From contig DJPO01000056.1 of NCBI GenBank assembly GCA_002437405.1, forward strand, positions 1 to 55,426: a stretch of 55,426 nucleotides of DNA. The letters run 5' to 3'. Source of the stretch: Opitutia bacterium UBA6410. GTDB lineage: Bacteria; Verrucomicrobiota; Verrucomicrobiia; Opitutales; Intestinicryptomonadaceae. Below are positions 50,291 to 55,426 of the stretch, in pieces (the first letter of the stretch is position 1; each line of letters starts with the position of its first letter). The position numbers and the translations under genes were made by a program. The notes below the pieces were generated by a model. It did not search any database. It was not told where the DNA came from and saw nothing but the letters and a program-made list of their open reading frames with translations.

Positions 50291-52120
50291 ATGAAAATTA
50301 TTTTATTGCAGATTTTGACATTGCTAACGGCTTCGTTTTTGTATGCGCAAACGCCGATAAAAAACGTCGATACCATAGCGGGGGAAATTTCGATATCGGG
50401 GGAGGCAGAAAATTGGGACGTATCCGTCTTGCTAAAACCCGAGCAGAACGAAACGCAAGAGATGGAAATCGTCCTGTCCGCAAAAAAAGGCGAACTTCCG
50501 CCGCCGGAACTAAAACTTTCATGGAGCGTCCCGCAAACGGACATTCACGCTCGGTGGCATTCGTCCGTCGGATACGGAAACATCGCGCCAGAATGGGATC
50601 GTGTATTGGAATCGAGCCTCGAAAAACAAACTCCGATACTCGCGCTGCTCGGCAAGGACAACTCAAACCGCCTTACATTTGCATGTTCCGAGGGCATAAG
50701 AAAAGTTGGAATGAAGGCGGGCATATACGAAGAAACTTCCGACATCATTTGCGAAATCCGTCTTTTCTCCGAAAAAGAATCGCCGATTGCAGCCTACAAA
50801 ATGTCCGTTTTTTTCGACAAACGCAGGCAAAATTTTGTCGAAACTATCCAGTCAGCCGCGCGTTGGCTCGAAAAATTTCCCGAAAACCGCCCGCTAAAGT
50901 CTCCCGACGATGCCTTTAAACCGTTTTATTCGACTTGGTATTCGTACCACCATAAATTCTCCGCGGCGGACATCGAAAAAGAATGCGCACTCGCCTCAAA
51001 ATACGGAATGAAAGGCGTAATAGTCGACGGCGGCTGGTACAACGATACAAACAAACGCGGTTGCTATTTCTGGGGCGACGGGAAGGCCTCGAAGGTAAAA
51101 TTCCCCGATATGAAAGAACACGTGGAGAAAATCCACAAGATGGGAATGAAGTACATTCTGTGGTTCGGAGTCCCGCTCGTAGGTTATGGCAGCGATGCAT
51201 CGCATCGCTTCGAAGGCAAATATATCCGCGACGAAAAGTGCATAGACTGCCGCGCGCTCGACCCCCGTTTTCCCGAGGTGCGCGAATACATAATCTCCAC
51301 CTGCGAAAAAATCCTCACCGAATACGACATAGACGGATTCAAATTCGACTTCATCGACCTATTCAACTGGCAGGGCAAAGACCCCGCAATCGCCGAGAGC
51401 TACGCGGGGCGCGACATAAAAAGCCTGCCAATTGCCGTGGACTTCCTGCTATCCTCCCTTCAAGAGAGACTTGCGAAAATAAAAAAAGGATTGCTGATAG
51501 AATTCAGGCAGCCGTACATAGGGTCGGCAATCCGCAAATATGGGAATATGTTCAGAGTCATCGACTGCCCGTCCGACGCGCCGACAAACTTGCGCAACTC
51601 GGTAAATATTAGACTTACAAGCGGCGACTCCGCCGTGCATTCTGATATGGTGGAATGGAACTACACGACCTCCGCAGAAGACGCCGCAAGGCAACTTTTG
51701 GCTGTACTCTTTACCGTTCCGCAAATTTCGGTAAAGATAGCGGAAATACCCGAATCGCACCGCGCTATGCTGAAATTTTACATGAATTTCATCACGGAAA
51801 ATTCGGATATTTTATTGAAAGGCAAGTTTACGCCGCGTTTGCCCGCACAAAATTATCCCCAAGTCTCGGCAAACAAAAACGGCAGAACAATCGTTGTCGT
51901 TTACGGGGAAAATCAGGTTGTCGATTTGCCTGCAAGCGGAATATGCCATATCTTCAATGCGACAAGCTGCGGCAAAATTACCGTTAAATCGCCCGCAAAA
52001 TTCAGCGGAAATGCCTTCGACGTTTACGGTAAAAACGCAGGGACAATACAAAATCCCGCCGGACTCGCCGAAGTAGACGTCCCGATTTCGGGCGGAGTAA
52101 AATTGACCATCGGGCAGTAG
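50291..52120 (+). CDS. Secreted alpha-galactosidase-like glycoside hydrolase (clan GH-D)
   Basis: 609 residues with a signal peptide (MKIILLQILTLLTASFLYAQ). After a beta-rich N-terminal region, a TIM barrel starts near residue 215 with FYSTWYSYHHKF and VIVDGGWYND, then KYILWFGVP. The probable nucleophile is the Asp of GFKFDFID near 352, and the acid/base Asp is in FRVIDCPSDAP near 424-428. These are the strand-4 and strand-6 positions of GH36/GH27 enzymes. A C-terminal beta domain completes the protein. The sugar specificity is not read from sequence. It follows the U32 gene by 67 bases and ends before a terminator. Confidence 0.82.
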   Translation: MKIILLQILTLLTASFLYAQTPIKNVDTIAGEISISGEAENWDVSVLLKPEQNETQEMEIVLSAKKGELPPPELKLSWSVPQTDIHARWHSSVGYGNIAPEWDRVLESSLEKQTPILALLGKDNSNRLTFACSEGIRKVGMKAGIYEETSDIICEIRLFSEKESPIAAYKMSVFFDKRRQNFVETIQSAARWLEKFPENRPLKSPDDAFKPFYSTWYSYHHKFSAADIEKECALASKYGMKGVIVDGGWYNDTNKRGCYFWGDGKASKVKFPDMKEHVEKIHKMGMKYILWFGVPLVGYGSDASHRFEGKYIRDEKCIDCRALDPRFPEVREYIISTCEKILTEYDIDGFKFDFIDLFNWQGKDPAIAESYAGRDIKSLPIAVDFLLSSLQERLAKIKKGLLIEFRQPYIGSAIRKYGNMFRVIDCPSDAPTNLRNSVNIRLTSGDSAVHSDMVEWNYTTSAEDAARQLLAVLFTVPQISVKIAEIPESHRAMLKFYMNFITENSDILLKGKFTPRLPAQNYPQVSANKNGRTIVVVYGENQVVDLPASGICHIFNATSCGKITVKSPAKFSGNAFDVYGKNAGTIQNPAGLAEVDVPISGGVKLTIGQ

Positions 52121-52173
52121 ACGCGAAAGCGATACGATTCGACGTTTCTGTTTGCAATCCAGCGCAAAATATT

Positions 52174-52209
52174 GCGACAATATTCTTCGCGAAATTTGTC
52201 GCATTTTTT
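52174..52209 (+). terminator. Terminator after the alpha-galactosidase-like gene
   Basis: GCGACAA pairs with TTGTCGC around a 15-base loop, followed by ATTTTTTAT. It lies about 50 bases behind the stop and 30 bases before the phosphoribosyltransferase start. Confidence 0.65.
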
Positions 52210-52238
52210 ATGACTGCGCTTGAACACATCGGAAAACA

Positions 52239-52757
52239 ATGAATCAAAAAATTCTTCTGGGTAGCGGGAAAATCCGCAAACGCGTCGCGGAACTTGCGGC
52301 GGAAATCGACGCCTGGGGCGGGGAGTCGCAACGCCCCGTTTGCGCAATCTGGCTGGCGGAGGGCGCGCTATTCTTCGCGGCGGATTTGCTGAGGCTCGTA
52401 CACCTGCCCGAGCTGGAAATCAACTCGCTGAAAGTTTCGTCCTACGGGAACGAAATGACCGCCCAGTCCGCCCCGAAATTGATGTCGCCCCTGCCCGAAG
52501 TGGACGGTAAAAGAGTCCTGCTAATCGACGACGTGCTGGACACGGGAAAGACGCTCGAAGAGGTTTCGAAAATTCTGAAGACAAACGGCGCGGCGGAGGT
52601 CAAAATCTGCGTGCTTCTAAAAAAGACGCGCAAAGCAAAAATTTGCCTGTCGCCCGATTTTGCGGGGTTCGAGGTCGGCAACGAATTCGCGTTCGGGTAC
52701 GGAATGGACATTTACGGGACGAAAAGAGAACTCGCGGACATAATGGTTGTCGGTTAA
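52239..52757 (+). CDS. hpt: Hypoxanthine phosphoribosyltransferase-like purine salvage enzyme
   Basis: A type I phosphoribosyltransferase of 172 residues. The PRPP-binding loop is VLLIDDVLDTGKTL near residues 91-104 and the flexible loop region includes LKVSSYGNE. The C-terminal EFAFGYGMDIYG matches the FVxGYGxDYxxxYR segment of HPRT enzymes. It would form IMP or GMP from hypoxanthine or guanine in the cytoplasm. It sits with nfo, 45 bases downstream, in a plus-strand pair. Related PRTs such as xanthine- or adenine-specific ones are less likely given the FGYGMD motif. Confidence 0.82.
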   Translation: MNQKILLGSGKIRKRVAELAAEIDAWGGESQRPVCAIWLAEGALFFAADLLRLVHLPELEINSLKVSSYGNEMTAQSAPKLMSPLPEVDGKRVLLIDDVLDTGKTLEEVSKILKTNGAAEVKICVLLKKTRKAKICLSPDFAGFEVGNEFAFGYGMDIYGTKRELADIMVVG

Positions 52758-52802
52758 TTCGCCGCGGGGAAATCCCGATAAAAAAGAAAGGTTTTTTATT
52801 TT

Positions 52803-53621
52803 ATGCACATAGGTTGCCATTTATCGTTTTCAAACGGATACGCCGCAATGGGACGCGAAGCGTTGTCGATAGGCGCGGACTGCTTCCAATTTTTCAGCCG
52901 CAACCCGAGAGGCGGCAAGGCAAAGGCGTTCGACAAAGCCGACGCGCAGGAGCTGAAAAACATAATGGACGAACACAACTTCGCGCCGATACTGGTTCAC
53001 GCGCCCTACACATTCAATCCGTGCTCGGCGGACGCGGGGCTGCGGAAATTCGCGTACGAGGCGATGTCGGAAGACCTGCCGAAACTCGACATTTTCGGCG
53101 ACAAGGGGCTTTATAATTTCCACCCAGGCTCGCACGTCGGGCAGGGAGTAGAAAAGGGAATCGAGCTGACGGCGGATTTGCTGAAGCGCGTCTACGAAAA
53201 GGAATTCAAGGCGCAGGTTTTGGTTGAAACGATGTCGGGCAAAGGCAGCGAAATAGGTTTTACATTCGAACAGGTGGCGGAAATTCTGGAGAAATCGCAA
53301 ACAAACGCGGGGGTGTGTCTGGACACATGCCACATCTACTCGGCAGGGTATGATATAGTGAACGACTTGGACAAAGTGGTTGAGGATTTCGACAGAATAA
53401 TAGGGCTGGAGAAGCTGAAGGCGATACATTTGAACGACAGTATGACGGGATTCAATTCAAAGAAGGACAGGCACGAAAAAATAGGGAAAGGGACGATTGG
53501 GCTGGAGGCAATAAAAAGAATAATAAAACACCCGAAATTAAAGGATTTGCCGTTTTACTTGGAGACCCCGAATGACCTCGAGGGCTACCACCAGGAAATC
53601 CTCCTCCTATCGGGCGCGTGA
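52803..53621 (+). CDS. nfo: Deoxyribonuclease IV (AP endonuclease)
   Basis: Cuts 5' to abasic sites in base excision repair. It has 272 residues and is a TIM-barrel with the trinuclear-zinc ligands of Nfo: His66 (VHAPYTFN), His107 and His111 (NFHPGSHVG), Glu in VETMSGKG, Asp/His in CLDTCHIYSAGYD, His in IHLNDS, Asp/His in KDRHEKIGKG and Glu in LETPND. All are present, so the enzyme should be active. AAAGG lies about 13 bases before the ATG. The neighbouring MFS gene converges on it with 61 bases between and no clear terminator. Confidence 0.96.
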   Translation: MHIGCHLSFSNGYAAMGREALSIGADCFQFFSRNPRGGKAKAFDKADAQELKNIMDEHNFAPILVHAPYTFNPCSADAGLRKFAYEAMSEDLPKLDIFGDKGLYNFHPGSHVGQGVEKGIELTADLLKRVYEKEFKAQVLVETMSGKGSEIGFTFEQVAEILEKSQTNAGVCLDTCHIYSAGYDIVNDLDKVVEDFDRIIGLEKLKAIHLNDSMTGFNSKKDRHEKIGKGTIGLEAIKRIIKHPKLKDLPFYLETPNDLEGYHQEILLLSGA

Positions 53622-53682
53622 AATTACCGTTGATACGGCGGGCGCAAGATACTCCAGCCATAGAAATGGGCAATTTTGCTCA

Positions 53683-54906
53683 CTATTTATTCTTTAGTTT
53701 TTGGATTGTTCGTACTCTGGGTAGGAAATAGGCGACAATTCCAAGCAGCGGGAAAAACGCACATAGATGATAGACAAAATCAATGCTCGTCAAATCCGCA
53801 ATCTTCCCCAGCGACGCCGACGCAATCCCCGCCGAGCCAAACGCAAATCCGAAAAATATCCCCGAAATCAGCCCGACCTTCATCGGCAATAACTCCTGCG
53901 CATAAACCAGAATCGCCGAAAACGACGAGGAAATTATGAAACCTATTATGATGCTAAGCACAATCGTCCAGCCGAAACTCGCATACGGCATCATCAGCGC
54001 AAACGGCGCAGCCCCGAGAATCGACCACCAAATCACGAGCCTCCTGCCGATTTTGTCGCCGAGCGGCCCGCCGATAAGCGTCCCCATCGCGGCGGCGAAA
54101 AGATAGACAAAAAGCAACATTTGGGCAGTCTGGACACTCGCCCCGAACTTGCTCATCAGATAAAACGTGTAGTAGTTGGAAATGCTGACCGTGTAAAAAT
54201 TTTTTGAGAAAACCAAAAACATCAAAATGAAAATGATGAACCAAACCCTGCCCGCAGACAGGCTTCCGCTCGCGCCAACCGCAACCTGCGGCTGCGGCGT
54301 TTCGGGGGCGGCTTTTCTTTCCGCCGCCCTCAGGGCAATCTGCTTGGAATACCAGCGGCAGGCGGGAATCAGCGCGATAATCGCCACAACCGCGAGCACC
54401 CCGAACTTCGCAATCCCCGCTTGCTCCCTGACAAACAGTGCCGCCAAGAGCGGGCCGAGCGAATAACCCGTCGAGCCGCCGACTTGGAAAATCGACTGCG
54501 CCAGTCCGCGGCGTCCGCCCGACGCAATCGAAGTTATGCGCGACGCCTCGGGGTGGATTACCGACGAGCCGATTCCCGAGATGAAAACCGCCCCCATCAA
54601 CGGATAGACGCCTGTGGATAGCGAAATCAAAATCAGCCCGCTCATCGTGCACAGCATACCGAACGGGAGAAACCAGCCGACGGGTCGCTTGTCGAGCACA
54701 TAGCCGAAAATCGGCTGCATAATCGACGACGAAATTTGGTAGGTCAGCGCGACAAGCCCGATTTCTCCGTACGTCAAATTAAGGCTCGCCTTCAGCAGCG
54801 GATAGATTGCCGAGACAATCGACTGCATCGCGTCGTTCAGCCCGTGCGCCAGCGACAACGCCGCCAGAATCCCGAGCATAAACTTTTTCTGCGAATTTTT
54901 TTCCAT
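53683..54906 (-). CDS. MFS transporter, fosmidomycin-resistance (Fsr) type
   Basis: An inner-membrane transporter of 407 residues with twelve predicted helices. The first helix reads LAALSLAHGLNDAMQSIV, matching the SxxHxxxDxxxG start of the Fsr subgroup. Helix 4 is preceded by VFISGIGSSVIHPEASR, and the motif between helices 5 and 6 contains FQVGGSTGYSLGPLL. Members export fosmidomycin and possibly other small molecules; the natural substrate here is unknown. A Pro/Gln-rich cytoplasmic loop (AERKAAPETPQPQVAVGA) joins the two halves. The gene is divergent from the AAA ATPase and convergent with nfo. Confidence 0.88.
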   Translation of the reverse strand: MEKNSQKKFMLGILAALSLAHGLNDAMQSIVSAIYPLLKASLNLTYGEIGLVALTYQISSSIMQPIFGYVLDKRPVGWFLPFGMLCTMSGLILISLSTGVYPLMGAVFISGIGSSVIHPEASRITSIASGGRRGLAQSIFQVGGSTGYSLGPLLAALFVREQAGIAKFGVLAVVAIIALIPACRWYSKQIALRAAERKAAPETPQPQVAVGASGSLSAGRVWFIIFILMFLVFSKNFYTVSISNYYTFYLMSKFGASVQTAQMLLFVYLFAAAMGTLIGGPLGDKIGRRLVIWWSILGAAPFALMMPYASFGWTIVLSIIIGFIISSSFSAILVYAQELLPMKVGLISGIFFGFAFGSAGIASASLGKIADLTSIDFVYHLCAFFPLLGIVAYFLPRVRTIQKLKNK

Positions 54907-54991
54907 ACATTTGAAATATCCTACTGGGCAATCTTGAAATCAAGCTTTTATGTCGGGGCGGAAAATCCCGCACCCGCGCGAATCGAAAAGC

Positions 54992-55021
54992 TTGCAAAAC
55001 GCGCACATTTTGCGTTATATT
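54992..55021 (+). promoter_or_regulatory. Predicted promoter of the AAA ATPase gene
   Basis: TTGCAA (54992-54997) and TATATT (55016-55021, 5/6 match) are 18 bp apart. Transcription would start only a few bases before the ATG at 55035, giving a very short leader with AGAGAAG as ribosome-binding sequence. Confidence 0.5.
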
Positions 55022-55034
55022 TATATAAGAGAAG

Positions 55035-55426
55035 ATGAAAATCAAAAGGCTCAAGATTGAAAATTTCCGCGGGATAATCGACGAAACCGTCGATTTCGAC
55101 CGCTCCATGACAGTGTTCGCGGGGCGCAACGGCGGCGGGAAATCCACCATACTCGAGGCAATCGCGATAATGCTCTCGCGCGTTTCGGGGCGAATGAGCG
55201 GAAACGCGGGCAACCTGTGCGGACTTTCCGACCGCGACATCACCTACGGCAAACCCCGCTGCTCGCTCACCCTTACTCTTTCCTCCGAAACCGATTCAAT
55301 CGACCTAAGTCTCGGGCGCGACCGCGACGGCAACGAATTTGAAGACACCGCCGCCGCCGATATGTGCGCGGCACGCGTGCGCGGGGTCTTTTCGCAAGTC
55401 GGCAACCCGACCGCCGAGCTCCCCGT
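55035..55426 (+). CDS. AAA family ATPase (SMC/RecF/OLD-like), partial
   Basis: The first 130 residues of an ATPase cut by the right edge. It begins MKIKRLKIENFRGI, the RxxxxxFRxI start common to RecF, OLD nucleases and similar proteins. Walker A is GRNGGGKST at residues 30-38, then STILEAIAIMLSRVSG. The segment after this (DLSDRDI-like LSDRDITYGKPRC) fits stand-alone AAA proteins and OLD family members; a TOPRIM or HNH domain would lie outside the window. Role in DNA repair or defence cannot be told from this piece. Confidence 0.75.
   Translation, partial: MKIKRLKIENFRGIIDETVDFDRSMTVFAGRNGGGKSTILEAIAIMLSRVSGRMSGNAGNLCGLSDRDITYGKPRCSLTLTLSSETDSIDLSLGRDRDGNEFEDTAAADMCAARVRGVFSQVGNPTAELP

Noticed and set aside
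1..55426. CRISPR arrays, prophage genes, transposases
   Set aside because: No regularly spaced direct repeats, integrase, capsid or transposase sequences were seen on either strand.

Overview
This is a contiguous piece of a bacterial chromosome with a moderately high G+C content. It is dominated by one of the longest conserved gene clusters known: tRNA-Thr, tuf, tRNA-Trp, secE, nusG, rplKAJL, rpoBC, rpsLG, fusA, rpsJ and the complete S10, spc and alpha ribosomal protein clusters. All of these lie on the minus strand (about 40.4 kb down to 8.5 kb). Flanking genes encode secreted glycan-degrading enzymes: an alpha-L-rhamnosidase-like protein, an alpha-galactosidase-like protein and three tandem sialate O-acetylesterases. 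Protein style, the loss of L30 from the spc cluster, and the set of secreted esterases and glycosidases suggest a glycan-degrading member of the Verrucomicrobiota/PVC group, possibly an Opitutae-like gut or animal-associated lineage. That assignment is inference from gene content, not from a tree.

Left flank (1-8.5 kb): the truncated 5' part of an oxaloacetate decarboxylase/pyruvate carboxylase carboxyltransferase subunit; divergently, miaB; then a secreted protein of unknown family whose stop codon directly abuts that of a convergent GH78-like rhamnosidase; then guaA and a small membrane zinc-ribbon protein.

Central block (8.5-40.4 kb, all minus strand): transcription runs from right to left. 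Two tRNA genes frame tuf, with a strong terminator between tuf and tRNA-Trp. secE-nusG-rplKAJL-rpoBC is followed, after a hairpin-rich gap, by rpsL-rpsG-fusA-rpsJ. After a second gap with its own predicted promoter and a structured leader comes rplC-rplD-rplW-rplB-rpsS-[extra gene]-rplV-rpsC-rplP-rpmC-rpsQ-rplN-rplX-rplE-rpsN-rpsH-rplF-rplR-rpsE-rplO-secY-map-rpsM-rpsK-rpsD-rpoA-rplQ, closed by a strong terminator. Unusual points are a secreted or membrane-anchored 115-residue protein gene inserted between rpsS and rplV, a perfect 26-bp inverted repeat with a 181-bp spacer between rplL and rpoB, the absence of rpmD, adk, infA, rpmJ and rpmG from their customary slots, and long low-complexity tails on S11 and L17.

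Right flank (40.4-55.4 kb): a DUF2284 metal-binding protein; an operon of three paralogous secreted sialate O-acetylesterases (minus strand) behind a good predicted promoter; a tightly packed plus-strand operon of a small membrane protein, tlyA, a CPBP-family membrane protease and a U32/RlhA-like rRNA-modification protein; a clan GH-D alpha-galactosidase-like enzyme; an Hpt-type phosphoribosyltransferase and nfo; a fosmidomycin-resistance-type MFS transporter on the minus strand; and the start of an AAA ATPase cut by the window edge.

No CRISPR array, insertion sequence, prophage or recognisable defence locus is visible. The most promising undescribed items are the gene inside the S10 cluster, the rplL-rpoB inverted repeat, the rplC leader structure and the unclassified secreted protein at 2.8 kb.
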